Assembly (NCBI GenBank): GCA_963774555.1
Contig: CAVZFL010000001.1
Span: 744,001-808,000 of the forward strand
From: VRUE01 sp963774555
Lineage (GTDB): Bacteria; Actinomycetota; Thermoleophilia; Solirubrobacterales; 70-9
Direction of reading: 5' to 3'
DNA length: 64,000 bases
Program-made: the position numbers and the translations under genes
The notes under the pieces: model-generated
Database searches by the model: none
Told to the model about the DNA's origin: nothing
What the model saw: only the letters and a program-made list of their open reading frames with translations
In this document: one piece after another, positions 17,101 to 25,436 of the stretch
Layout: each line of letters opens with the position of its first letter
How positions within the stretch are numbered: the first letter of the stretch is position 1

Positions 17101-17294
17101 CACGGAGACAGCCAACTTGAGAGGCCGCAGCGGGTGATCCGATCTCTGAACTGAGGGGATGCTCGCCCAGGCCGCAGCGGCCGAGAAGGCCGTCCCGCCG
17201 TGGGTCCGCTGATCACGCAGAAGAGCGCCCCCACCGGCAGCTCCATCCGCAGCTTCAGCCAGGGGTCCAGCTGCAGCCATCCCCAATCGTCCAT
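17097..17294 (-). pseudogene. Fragment of a tyrosine-recombinase integrase
   Basis: The first ~35 codons read MDDWGWLQLDPWLKLRMELP then VGALFCVISGPTAGR, which resembles the segment just before the catalytic core of actinobacterial phage-type integrases (typically ...LPVGPLFCVIDGPTRGR). The reading then loses similarity and stops, with no catalytic R-HxxR-Y residues. It is therefore a remnant, marking a past integration event in the 16-18 kb island. The rest of the 17101-17415 gap shows no gene. Confidence 0.45.
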
Positions 17295-17415
17295 TCCTAC
17301 TTGGCGGCGCTTACCTCTCTTGCCGTGGCGAGCCAGGAGCGATACGAGCCGGCTTGAGGTTTGCTGCGCGCGCCGGGCGCTTGCCGGCCCAACTGCATGT
17401 CTCCGCTACGGGCGG

Positions 17416-17814
17416 CTACTCGACCGCTTGCAGCCGAGAGCGGATCAGATCCGCGAGTTCCTCGGGGGTCGTGCCGGCGCTCAGGCCGACGATCCAATCG
17501 GCGAGCTCGGGATCCGTTGCGTCGACCGCGTAGCCGTTGACCTCGAGAAAGGTGAGCATCGAGACGAGCGCCAAGCGCTTGTTGCCGTCGATGAACGCCT
17601 GGCTCTCGGCGATTCCGTGCGCAAGCGCCGTAGCCTGCAACGCGAGGTCGCCCTCCTGGTAGTGGGCGTAATTGCGCGGTCGCCCCAGCGCACTCTCGAG
17701 GCCGGCCTGATCACGAAGCTGGTCGGAGGCCTGCCCGGTGGTTCCACCGATGATCGCGACGTAGAGCTCCAGCGCATCGGCGAGCTCGATATAGACCGGC
17801 TCGTTCTCCTCCAC
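17416..17814 (-). CDS. doc: Doc/Fic-family toxin
   Basis: A 132-aa Doc-type protein. The Fic/Doc signature is HGIAESQAFIDGNKR, with H66, F74, D76, N78, K79 and R80, followed by LALVSMLTFLEVNGY. Doc proteins phosphorylate EF-Tu; the short length and death-on-curing type motif favour Doc over AMPylating Fic. It is 11 bases downstream of an AbrB-type antitoxin on the same strand. Confidence 0.9.
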   Translation of the reverse strand: MEENEPVYIELADALELYVAIIGGTTGQASDQLRDQAGLESALGRPRNYAHYQEGDLALQATALAHGIAESQAFIDGNKRLALVSMLTFLEVNGYAVDATDPELADWIVGLSAGTTPEELADLIRSRLQAVE

Positions 17815-17825
17815 CGCCGGCCTGT

Positions 17826-18080
17826 CTACCGCTTGGCGCTCTCGTCGTCGGGATCGTGCTCGGCAAGGATCTGCAGCGCCTCGGCGTGCTCGTCAACCAC
17901 GCGCTGCCCGATGCCGCGAATCCGATCGCGCACCTGCTCGGTCGGCATGATCCGCAGCTCACCGCCCTCAAGCTCCTCGACAAGCACCGACGTTCCGGCG
18001 GCGTAGCCGCGCGCCTCGAACTCGCGCGGTATCGAAACCACGTTGCTGTTGCCGACCCGGCGAACCTTGACCACCTTCAT
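17826..18080 (-). CDS. AbrB/SpoVT-type antitoxin partner of Doc
   Basis: An 84-aa protein with an N-terminal swapped-hairpin AbrB fold (MKVVKVRRVGNSNVVSIPRE, then TSVLVEELEGGELRIMP). The acidic and helical C-terminus (DEHAEALQILAEHDPDDES) is suited to neutralising the toxin. ATG 18080 is chosen because MKVVKVRRVGNS is the canonical N-terminus. Doc is more often paired with Phd, so the AbrB partner is a variant pairing. Confidence 0.85.
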   Translation of the reverse strand: MKVVKVRRVGNSNVVSIPREFEARGYAAGTSVLVEELEGGELRIMPTEQVRDRIRGIGQRVVDEHAEALQILAEHDPDDESAKR

Positions 18081-18086
18081 GTCGTC

Positions 18087-18092
18087 AGTATA
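18087..18092 (-). promoter_or_regulatory. Likely -10 box of the AbrB-Doc operon
   Basis: Read on the minus strand, TATACT lies six bases before the antitoxin ATG. A transcript starting at the usual distance would begin at or next to the ATG, meaning leaderless translation, which is common in actinobacteria. No clear Shine-Dalgarno is present. Confidence 0.4.
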
Positions 18093-18236
18093 CACGCGGA
18101 TATCCCACGCCGTAGCCTTCCCGTCGACATCAACGAACTCGCAACGCGCGGGTATCCCGGCCGCCCCGGTGCACGCCTGTAATTCGCGCAAAGCGGAAGT
18201 GCTCCCTGCGTAAGCAATCCCAGCTCGGACTGCGGA

Positions 18237-18692
18237 TCAGCCGAGATAGGCAGTGAGCCCCTCCCGCATCCAGTCTGGGATCGCCGTCTTGGTACCCGGC
18301 TCGCGCCCAAGCTGCCCCCTCAGCTCGACCAGGACGTGGCGAAGAGTGCCCTCGACCAGCAGCTCTGCGTCGCGCAGGACCCGATAGCTGGTGGTGATGC
18401 TCGTCCTGCCGAGGCGGGTGACCGCGACCTCGAGCCTCAGCTCCTCGTCGAAGTGCGCCGGCTGACGGTAACGGAGCCCTGCCTCGGCGACCACGAAGTC
18501 GACGCCCCGGTCGACGATCGCCTGGTAGCCACCCAACGCCGCCCGAAACAGCTCGGTGATGGCGATGTCGAAGTAGGCGAGAAAGTGGGCGTTGAACACC
18601 ACGCCCTGCGGGTCGCACTCCCCGTAGCGAACGCGCAGCTTGCAGGTGAGGGGGGTCGCCACACCTGTGCTGGCCACATCTTGTCCTGCCAC
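18237..18692 (-). CDS. YbgC/FadM-type acyl-CoA thioesterase (hotdog fold)
   Basis: A 151-aa single-hotdog thioesterase. The 4HBT active-site helix RYGECDPQGVVFNAHFLAYF carries the catalytic Asp. YRQPAHFDEELRLEV and ITTSYRVLRDAELLVEG form the following strands. It hydrolyses acyl-CoA esters; the chain length cannot be told. It starts with GTG and is divergent from the CGNR regulator, with a shared palindromic region between them. Confidence 0.88.
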   Translation of the reverse strand: MAGQDVASTGVATPLTCKLRVRYGECDPQGVVFNAHFLAYFDIAITELFRAALGGYQAIVDRGVDFVVAEAGLRYRQPAHFDEELRLEVAVTRLGRTSITTSYRVLRDAELLVEGTLRHVLVELRGQLGREPGTKTAIPDWMREGLTAYLG

Positions 18693-18742
18693 GGCATCAC
18701 CTCGCTCGGTCGGAGTTTGGGGGCTCAGACGAAGTTCTCACC

Positions 18743-18769
18743 TTACCAGTTGCATATGTTTACTGGTAA
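18743..18769. promoter_or_regulatory. Operator palindrome between thioesterase and CGNR genes
   Basis: TTACCAGT and ACTGGTAA (8-bp arms, 11-base spacer) form a dyad ending nine bases before the CGNR ATG and 51 bases from the thioesterase GTG. It is well placed for the CGNR protein to regulate itself and the divergent thioesterase. Confidence 0.55.
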
Positions 18770-18778
18770 CCTTGGGCC

Positions 18779-19387
18779 ATGCCCGTGTCGCGGAGGCCCG
18801 AGACAGTCCACCTATGGGGAGAGACGCTCTGCCTGAATTACGCCAACAGCGTCGACTGGTCGCCCGAGGACGAGCACGTCGATCCCGAGCAGACCGACGT
18901 GCTGCGCGCCGAGGACATGCTGGGTCGCTGGGGCCGGCGCTGCGATCTGCTCGGCGAGGACGCTAAGCGAGCAAGCGCGGCTGAGCTGAGCCGCGCTCGC
19001 TCGCTGCGCGATGCCGTTTATCGCCTCTTCTCCTCGATCAGCCGAGGCCGGCCCCCCGCGAGCAGGGACCTCGACCTCCTGATGAGCAACTACGCCGAAG
19101 CGGTGAGCCATGCCTCCCTGCGGGCCAGCGAGGACCTCTACAAGCTCGACTGGCCGCGGCGGGATCCTCGGAGGATTCGCTTCGCGGTCGCCACCGACGC
19201 GATCGCGCTGCTTCGGGACTCTGGTCGTCTAGGGCGCGTCGGCCGCTGCCCAGGCCGGGGCTGCGGATGGCTGTTTCTCAACCTCAGCGGACGCCGCCGC
19301 TGGTGCTCGATGTCCACCTGCGGCAGCCGCGAGAAGATGCGGCGGCTGCACCAGCGCCGCAAAAACACTCCGGCTGAGCGTCGCTGA
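18779..19387 (+). CDS. ABATE/CGNR zinc-finger regulator
   Basis: 202 aa. The N-terminal ABATE domain (residues ~8-150) begins with HLWGETLCLNYANSVDW. The C-terminal CGNR-type zinc finger has Cys at CPGRGCGWLFLN and again in WCSMSTCGSREKMRRL; the family's CGN is CGS here. Such proteins are predicted stress-ligand-sensing transcription factors. A palindromic operator sits just upstream and a lipid-type thioesterase is divergent, so control of acyl-CoA turnover is a reasonable inference. Confidence 0.88.
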   Translation: MPVSRRPETVHLWGETLCLNYANSVDWSPEDEHVDPEQTDVLRAEDMLGRWGRRCDLLGEDAKRASAAELSRARSLRDAVYRLFSSISRGRPPASRDLDLLMSNYAEAVSHASLRASEDLYKLDWPRRDPRRIRFAVATDAIALLRDSGRLGRVGRCPGRGCGWLFLNLSGRRRWCSMSTCGSREKMRRLHQRRKNTPAERR

Positions 19388-19408
19388 CGCGCCCCGTTCG
19401 TCCTCGGC

Positions 19409-19549
19409 GTGGTTTTCGCCGCCCTCAGCGTCTGGTCGCTCGCTGACGGCGATTACGCCACCGCCGGGCTCCAGCTCGCGTTCACCGTCTTTTGGCTGCT
19501 GGCGGCCTTCTGGGAGCCGGCCGTCCTCGGGCGACGGCACGGCGGCTAG
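19409..19549 (+). CDS. Possible small membrane protein, 46 aa
   Basis: An open frame from GTG 19409 gives two hydrophobic segments (VVFAALSVWSLA and LQLAFTVFWLLAAFW) and a basic C-terminus (LGRRHGG). Codon use has GC-rich third positions like real genes here. It is in the same frame as the CGNR gene, 21 bases after its stop. No Shine-Dalgarno is obvious. It may be a small inner-membrane protein, or a tail of a longer protein cut off by a stop. Confidence 0.35.
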   Translation: MVFAALSVWSLADGDYATAGLQLAFTVFWLLAAFWEPAVLGRRHGG

Positions 19550-20019
19550 GCGGAGGTTCGCGGCGGCGGGGAGGCACGGCCTCTGGCTCCTTTGCCGAGC
19601 GGCTCCGTGAGGAGATAGCCATTCCGCCAGCGGCGGATTCAGGTCGCGCTCGGCGTCGGATGGCTGATGCTCGCTGCCTTCAAAGGCGGGGGATCGGCCT
19701 CGCACCCGAAATCCCGAGCGAAGCGGCGCCTGAGCCCAACCGACACGAACGCTGACCCCCGTCCGATAGTCGCGTACGCCTGACCGGCAATGGGTCAGCT
19801 GGTCTCCGCGGAGCGCGCTCGGTGGAGACGATCGAGCAACCGATCGGCGCCTTCGCGCCGAGGCGTGCATCGACCACTCGGCACCGAGTGGTCGATTGAC
19901 CCACACATACGGGGGCAAATCGACCAGTCAGTACCGCGCTACTGCGCGGACTGAGCGGGGCGGACCGTCGCGGCCCGCGCGGAAGGCCTCCCTCCTCCCG
20001 CGCGGGGCCAGCGAGCGAT
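19550..20019. other. Intergenic stretch with one strong palindrome
   Basis: About 470 bases with no convincing gene on either strand. The only structure seen is a 28-base palindrome at 19869-19896 (13-bp arms ATCGACCACTCGG around CA), followed by a partial repeat ATCGACCAGT near 19919. It lies downstream of the minus-strand repeat protein and could be its terminator, or an operator. Confidence 0.5.
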
Positions 20020-20685
20020 TCACCCGGTCAAGCAGTACGCCTGAACCGTCAGAGGTGCGGGGGCTCCAAGCGTATTTTTGCCCTCGACACGCCAGCCGTT
20101 GCCTTGCTTGAGGGTCGTCCTGAGATTGTTCGAGCCGGTGGTCCAGTAACCGCCGCCGCTGAGCATGATCGAGCCGCTTGGGCACGCGACGTCCGCCGTT
20201 CCTTCGGCACCCGCGGCAATCTGGACAGTGTTCTGGACTTCGAGGATCGTTCCCAGATCCTCCGCGCGGACCTCGCCATCGCCGATCTTCCCCGACGTGA
20301 CCGCATTGTTGGCCAGCTTCGAGGTCGTGACTGCCGCGTCGCCGATCTTCCCCGACGTGACCGCATTGTTGGCCAGCTTCGAGGTCGTGACTGCCGCGTC
20401 GCCGATCTTCCCCGACGTGACCGCGCTGTCGGCGAGCTTCGAGGTCGTGACCGCCGCATCGGTGATCTTCCCCGACGTGACCGCGCTGTCGGCGAGCTTC
20501 GAGGTCGTGACCGCCGCGTTCTTGATCTTCGCGGCGGTGACGGCGTTCTTCTTGATCTGCTTGGTGCCGACGCTGTTCTTGGCGAGCTGGGTCGCGGCGA
20601 GGGCCGAAGCCCCGCCGAGCAACAAGAACAGGCAGAGCGTCGAGACGACGTTCGCGTAGGTGGGACGGGGCAGGAATCGTTTCAT
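20020..20685 (-). CDS. Exported repeat protein with 20-residue tandem repeats
   Basis: 221 aa. The signal peptide or anchor (VVSTLCLFLLLGGASALA) is followed by LAKNSVGTKQIKKNAVTAAK. Next come tandem 20-residue units of the form AAVTTSKLA(D/N)xAVTSGKIxD, four in the DNA-repeat core with flanking degenerate units, and a C-terminal globular part (EVQNTVQIAAGAEGTADVAC to the end). This 'K-N-A-V' repeat type is frequent in Thermoleophilia secreted proteins and likely forms an elongated beta-solenoid stalk. Function unknown. Confidence 0.75.
   Translation of the reverse strand: MKRFLPRPTYANVVSTLCLFLLLGGASALAATQLAKNSVGTKQIKKNAVTAAKIKNAAVTTSKLADSAVTSGKITDAAVTTSKLADSAVTSGKIGDAAVTTSKLANNAVTSGKIGDAAVTTSKLANNAVTSGKIGDGEVRAEDLGTILEVQNTVQIAAGAEGTADVACPSGSIMLSGGGYWTTGSNNLRTTLKQGNGWRVEGKNTLGAPAPLTVQAYCLTG
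20281..20520. repeat. Four 60-bp tandem repeats inside the repeat protein
   Basis: Units start at 20281, 20341, 20401 and 20461. The first two are identical over all 60 bases and the other two differ at a few positions. The exact identity of neighbours shows recent duplication, so copy number may vary between strains or be miscounted in assembly. The unit is coding (20 residues). Confidence 0.95.
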
Positions 20686-20840
20686 GAGGACCTCCTTGGA
20701 GTGGGATCGAGTGCGAGACGCGCCATCACCTTCTCACGACGGGGTCATCCGGAGGGAGGCTGTACTCAAAGTTTCGGTCACGGGAAGCTGACACGAACTC
20801 CCGCTTTCGCGTGAATGCAGGAACGTCAGCTACATGTCAA

Positions 20841-21185
20841 TTAGCGGATCGCTTCGGGGGTGAAGCGGTAGCCGATGCCGAAGTGGGTGTGGATGTAGCG
20901 CCAGTCGGGGGCGACCACTTCGAGCTTGCCGCGGACCTTGCGGACTAGGACGTCGACGGAGCGGTCGCGGCGTTGCATCTCGCCGCCCCACATCAGCTCG
21001 TAGATCTCGGGGCGTTGGACGACGCTGTCGAGGCGCTTGGCGAGGAGGAAGAAGAGCTCGAACTCGCGCACGGTGAAGCCGCTGCGGGCGCCGTCGATCA
21101 GGACCTGCAGCTCGTCCGGGCGGATCTCGACGTTGGCGATCTGCAGACCGCCGTCTGACGCCTCTGCCGGTGGTTGGGCGAGCAT
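20841..21185 (-). CDS. Stand-alone OmpR/PhoB-type winged-helix DNA-binding protein
   Basis: 114 aa. Residues ~15-110 match the effector domain of OmpR/PhoB response regulators: FTVREFELFFLLAKR, RPEIYELMWGG, RDRSVDVLVRKVRGKLE and the wing IHTHFGIGYRF. There is no receiver domain, and the upstream sequence does not encode one. It is either a constitutive regulator or the remnant of a full response regulator. It lies near secreted propeller proteins and the pst genes, so a PhoP-like target set is possible but unproven. Confidence 0.85.
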   Translation of the reverse strand: MLAQPPAEASDGGLQIANVEIRPDELQVLIDGARSGFTVREFELFFLLAKRLDSVVQRPEIYELMWGGEMQRRDRSVDVLVRKVRGKLEVVAPDWRYIHTHFGIGYRFTPEAIR

Positions 21186-21225
21186 CGTCAGCCAGCCTCG
21201 CCAACCGGCGCTCCGGTGCGGTGAA

Positions 21226-23295
21226 CTAGTTGTGTCGAAGTTGAGAAGATTTGGAGAAGAAGGTCACGGGCAGCGAGGTGGTCAGGCGCCTGCCGCCGAC
21301 CGCGGGGACGAAGGCGACGGTGGCCCGGCTGCGGATCTTGCCGTCGCGGCTCAGCTCCGCGCGCAGCGAGGCCTTCAGGCGCAGGGTCAGCTTGACGTCG
21401 CCCCTGCGCTTGGCCTGGGCGCCGCCGTCGGCGATCTTCCGCCGTTTGCCGTGACCGCTTGGCGCGGTGGCCACGGCTTCGAGGCTGCCGGCCCCCGGAA
21501 CCGAGACGGTGAGCTGTGCCACGCCGCTCCGGATCGACCGCACCCGGGCCGATATGTGCGGCCCGCGGCCGAGGTCTTCGATCGAGCTTTCGCCGCCGCC
21601 GGACGATTGCGGGGGGCCTTCGCCGGACGGTTCCGCCCCCCGCGTGACGACGAAGGCGTCGGCGCGCTGGTTGGCGTCGCCGCTGAAGAGGTTGCCGGCG
21701 AACGAGGCGAAGGCGATCCGTCCTGCGTCGGCTGAGAGGGTCACGCCGTCGAGGGTTTCGCCGTCGATGTCTCCGCCCGCGGTCGAGTGCGTCGCCCGTT
21801 CGATCGTGTGCTGCTGGAGGTCGATCAGATACAGCTCGTGCGGCCCCGGCACGGAACGGGGTTCTCCGACGAGCTGCAGGACCGGGAGCGTGAACTGGGT
21901 TCGGCTGCTGGTGATCGCCAGGAACTCGCCGCCCGGGGAGATCGTCAGGCTGGTGATCGGCGCGCTGACGGAGAGGTCGCCGTTGACCGCGTCGCGGGTC
22001 AGCTCGGTGGTGGCTTCCTTGCGGCTGAGGCCGGGGTTCATCCTGGTGATGTAGAGATCGAGCCCGAGGCCGACGACCTGCAGCGGGCGCGGCCCGGCGG
22101 CGGTGAGGAAGGCAACCGTGTTGCCGTCGGCGCTGAGAGCCGGCAGCTGGCTGGTGATGTCGGTGATCGACTCGCGGTTCGTCAGCGGGCCGTAGCAGGG
22201 GCCGGTCGAGGTCGAGTCGAACGTCGTCGTCATGCCGGGGTTGTCTTCTTCGAGTTTGCGGCAGACCGGGTCGTCGGGATCGGAGAGCCCGGTGATCCGC
22301 CGTGTCGGCTCGCCGCCTCCAAACGGAGCACGGCGCCAGAGGTAGTAGTAGAAGGTCGGATCGGTGTTCTCGCCGCCGAGGAAGCGCGTCTGGGCCGCGG
22401 CGTTGTTGCCGGTCCAGGCGACGGTGGAGCCGTCGGCGCTGATCGCGGCCCCGATTGCGCCCCCGGCGGGCTGTTCGGTCATCTGCCCGGTGTTCGCGTC
22501 CCGCGTCGCCGTGACCAGGGTCGTGCTCTGGGTGGAGAGGTCGCGGACGAAGATCTGGCCGGCGGGCGCGTCGGTCGTGGCACGAGCCGGGAGGTCTGAA
22601 GGTGCTTCTGTGCGGAACGCCACGCGCTGCCCGTCGGCGCTGATCGCCACGCCGCGCGACGTGCTCGCACCAGGATTGCCGCCGGTGACTGGGGAGGGCG
22701 GCGCTTCGTAGGCAGCCGGGGTTTCACCGCCGTCGCGGGCGGAGACGAGCCGGTACGGACAGGGCGGCGGCACGATGCCGGTGCATGCCCCGCCGGCCGG
22801 TGGGGCGAGGCTCATGTCCCGGACGTAGACGTCGACGCTTCCGTTCGTGTCGGCCGGCACCAGGCCCTGGGCGGTCGAGAAGGCGACGTAACGCCCGTCG
22901 GCGCTGATCGAGGGGCCGAAGGCGCCGCGGCGTAGGAAGGCGTTGGTCCCTTCCTGGAAGAGGTTGCCGTCGGCGACCTTCTCCAGCGCCCGCGTCTGCA
23001 GGTCGAAGCGGAAGATGCCCCCGGCCCGGTACTGGCCCGGCGGATCGGGATCGTCGTCGCGGAAGAGGTTGCGGGCAAAGGTTTCCATCGCGACGTAGCG
23101 GCCGTCGGCCGAGATCGCCGCGTACAACGTCGTGTCGTCGCCCTGTTCGAGCCGCCCGTAGTCGGCCGAGACGAGGAAGCCTCCCGGAACGCCGTCGAAG
23201 CCGTTGCTGTAGGCGCCCTGGGCGCCGAGGGGCAGCGACAGGGCGGCGATCGTGGCCGCCGCGACGAAGAGGACGAGGCGCTTGGCTTGTCTCAC
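21226..23295 (-). CDS. Secreted WD40/TolB-like propeller protein with C-terminal beta domain
   Basis: 689 aa from GTG 23295, overlapping the upstream stop as GTGA. A signal peptide (LVLFVAAATIAALSLPLGAQG) is followed by TolB/PD40-type blades marked by repeated ISADGRYVAF / ISADGSTVAW / LSADGNTVAF motifs. The C-terminal ~100 residues (VRSIRSGVAQLTVSVPGAGS onward) match the C-terminal domain of the PstS-like protein at 6014. Probably an envelope scaffold or binding protein; no enzyme motif is seen. Confidence 0.82.
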   Translation of the reverse strand: MRQAKRLVLFVAAATIAALSLPLGAQGAYSNGFDGVPGGFLVSADYGRLEQGDDTTLYAAISADGRYVAMETFARNLFRDDDPDPPGQYRAGGIFRFDLQTRALEKVADGNLFQEGTNAFLRRGAFGPSISADGRYVAFSTAQGLVPADTNGSVDVYVRDMSLAPPAGGACTGIVPPPCPYRLVSARDGGETPAAYEAPPSPVTGGNPGASTSRGVAISADGQRVAFRTEAPSDLPARATTDAPAGQIFVRDLSTQSTTLVTATRDANTGQMTEQPAGGAIGAAISADGSTVAWTGNNAAAQTRFLGGENTDPTFYYYLWRRAPFGGGEPTRRITGLSDPDDPVCRKLEEDNPGMTTTFDSTSTGPCYGPLTNRESITDITSQLPALSADGNTVAFLTAAGPRPLQVVGLGLDLYITRMNPGLSRKEATTELTRDAVNGDLSVSAPITSLTISPGGEFLAITSSRTQFTLPVLQLVGEPRSVPGPHELYLIDLQQHTIERATHSTAGGDIDGETLDGVTLSADAGRIAFASFAGNLFSGDANQRADAFVVTRGAEPSGEGPPQSSGGGESSIEDLGRGPHISARVRSIRSGVAQLTVSVPGAGSLEAVATAPSGHGKRRKIADGGAQAKRRGDVKLTLRLKASLRAELSRDGKIRSRATVAFVPAVGGRRLTTSLPVTFFSKSSQLRHN

Positions 23296-25244
23296 CCGAC
23301 CCGCACCTCATGACTGAAGGAGGCCTTGTTGCCGGCACGGTCGCTCGCGCGAACGGTGATGCGGTAGGTGCCAGACGACGAATAGCTGTGCCGGATCACG
23401 ACCGGGCGCTTCTTCTTTTTCTTGGTGTGCTTCCGGCTGAGCGAGGCGGCGGAGCCCTTCGCGCCTTTGTCGCCAAACGAGACCTCGAGCTTGCGGCCCT
23501 TGACGCCGCTGGCGCGGTCGGCAACCACGACCGCGACGCGGCTGCCGCGCCTGCGCAGGCGCACGGCCGGTGGCTTGCGGTCGACTCGCAGCACGCCCTT
23601 GCGGCTGCCGGTTTCCTGCCCGCCGTCGTCGATCGCGAAGATCTGCAGGCGGTGGACGCCTTCGCCGATCCGCCGGCTGAGGATCAGGGCGTGGAGGCGC
23701 GTGGTCCTCTTGCCGATCTTCTCGTCGTCGACGCTGACCGAGTAGCGCAGGCCGCCGATCCCGTTTTCGGCTTCGCTCCAGCCGATCCGCAGCTTCGCTT
23801 TGCGCTGCCAGCCATCCGGCGCTTCGACCAGGAACGGGTTGGGCGGGGCGTCGACCACGGCCGCGGCGATCTGTGCCCTCGGGCCGGTTCCCTGCTGCCA
23901 GGCGACGATCGCGTCGCCGAGGCCGGAGCCGCCGAGGACGAGGCGGCCGATCGGACCGCCGCCAGCGGCGCTCAGCGTCGCCGGTTCGACCACTCCGTCG
24001 GCGCGCCGTTCGCGCACCGCAACAGCGCCGGCGCCCCCGTTCAGCTCCTTCCAGGCGGTGACCGAGGCGCCACTCTCGGCGACGTCGACCCGCGGTTCGC
24101 CGGCGATCGAGCTGGTGCCGTCGTCGACCCGTTCGACAGCGCCAAGTTCGGCGTTGTCGCCGGAGGTGAGCAGGGTCGCGCTGCCCGAGGCGAAGCCGCT
24201 GACGAAGCCGCCTTCCGGCTGTACCGCGACGCTCGGCGGGCCGAGGCCGCCGCGGGCGCCGCCGTCGACGAGGCGGGCGCCGTGGAAGGCGCTGGCGCCT
24301 TCGGCGAAGGCGTCGGGCATCTCGTTGACGAGGACGCGGGGGGCGCTCAGCTTGCTGCCCTGCCCCGGCTGCTGGCGGAAGGAGACGGCCGCCTGGCCGA
24401 AGCCGGCGTCGTCGAGGTCGAAGGCGTCGGCTTCGCCGCGCAACGGCGCGCCTTCCCAGCTCGACGGGCTCGCCTGCAGGGGGACGCCGAAGGTGTTGCC
24501 GAAGACCCGCCGCGCCCAGACCCGGTTGACGAATTCGTCGTCGGGCTCGCGCCAGGCGACGACCGCCTGGCCGAGCGAGTCGACGCCGATCCTCGGGCCG
24601 CTCGATTCGGTCGGTTTCGGCATCGGCGTCGCCGGGTTGCGGTCGACCGGGTTGCCGAGCACCGACCAGAGGCGGTTGACGTAGCGCGCGACCCGAACGT
24701 CGATGCCGAGGAAGCCCGGCGGGTTGAGCGGACTGTCGTCGGTGATCACCAGATAGGCGATGTACGCCTGACCGCCGACGTTCATCGCCAGGTCGGGGAA
24801 GGTGGCGGTCGCTTCGCCGACGTTCATGTCGACCGGGACGGGTTCCTGGAAGCCGGTCGCCCCGGGATCGAGGGTGGCGGAGAACATGCGGTCGCTGCCG
24901 ACGCCGAGCTCCTGCACCCAGGTGACCAGGAGGCGCCCGCCGTCGCCGGCGGCGATCCGGGCCCAGCTCGAGTCGAAGCTCTGGCCGACGTCGACCCGCT
25001 GCGATGCGCTCCAGGCGCCGTGGTCGAAGCGGGCGACGAAGACGTGGTTGCGGCCGCCTTCCTTCTTCAGGTAGACGACCCCGCCAGTGCCGTCTTCGGC
25101 CATCGCCGCGTCTTCGGCGCCGACCACGTCGGCGCTGGGCCCGTCGATCGGCTGCACCGCCGAGATCGAGGCTGTGGCGCCCGCCGGCAGCCCGAGCGCC
25201 AGCGCACAGGCCGCAAGGGCGAGCATGGGCCGGGGCAAGGGCAC
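23292..25244 (-). CDS. Secreted repeat protein with C-terminal Ig/PKD-like domains
   Basis: 650 aa. The signal peptide reads MLALAACALALGLPAGATAS. Repeats with W-x-x-P/D and 'VVAWREPDDE', 'AYIAYLVITDD', 'AIVAWQQGTG' motifs suggest a propeller or sialidase-like fold without an Asp-box enzyme signature. The C-terminal 150 residues contain two beta-sandwich-like segments with RVDRKPPAVRLRRRGSR and the ending YRITVRASDRAGNKASF, typical of Big/PKD-type surface modules. It is the first gene of a two-gene unit divergent from pstS. The 25245-25436 gap between them must hold both promoters; no clear boxes are seen there. Confidence 0.78.
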   Translation of the reverse strand: MPLPRPMLALAACALALGLPAGATASISAVQPIDGPSADVVGAEDAAMAEDGTGGVVYLKKEGGRNHVFVARFDHGAWSASQRVDVGQSFDSSWARIAAGDGGRLLVTWVQELGVGSDRMFSATLDPGATGFQEPVPVDMNVGEATATFPDLAMNVGGQAYIAYLVITDDSPLNPPGFLGIDVRVARYVNRLWSVLGNPVDRNPATPMPKPTESSGPRIGVDSLGQAVVAWREPDDEFVNRVWARRVFGNTFGVPLQASPSSWEGAPLRGEADAFDLDDAGFGQAAVSFRQQPGQGSKLSAPRVLVNEMPDAFAEGASAFHGARLVDGGARGGLGPPSVAVQPEGGFVSGFASGSATLLTSGDNAELGAVERVDDGTSSIAGEPRVDVAESGASVTAWKELNGGAGAVAVRERRADGVVEPATLSAAGGGPIGRLVLGGSGLGDAIVAWQQGTGPRAQIAAAVVDAPPNPFLVEAPDGWQRKAKLRIGWSEAENGIGGLRYSVSVDDEKIGKRTTRLHALILSRRIGEGVHRLQIFAIDDGGQETGSRKGVLRVDRKPPAVRLRRRGSRVAVVVADRASGVKGRKLEVSFGDKGAKGSAASLSRKHTKKKKKRPVVIRHSYSSSGTYRITVRASDRAGNKASFSHEVRVG

Positions 25245-25436
25245 AGCGGAACCTTGGCGGGCCGCTGCGCGGCCGATGTAACTAGGGAGATACCAAGTGG
25301 TTAAACGAGGCCCCGCGCCTCTCGTAACCAGTTCTTATCCAGACAGTTACGCCGCATTTACTCCGCACCGGTTTGGCGACTCGACACTGCACCCGACCGA
25401 ACTTTGCCGAACCTTGATGAGGAGCGAGATATCTCG

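Noticed and set aside
20281..20520. Regular 60-bp repeats considered as a CRISPR array
   Set aside because: There are no unique spacers, the repeat is an in-frame 20-residue coding unit, and no cas gene is nearby.
25245..25436. PHO-box repeats before pstS
   Set aside because: TTA and GTTC words recur at roughly 11-12 bp, but no clean repeat like the one at 5868 is visible. It is too weak to annotate.
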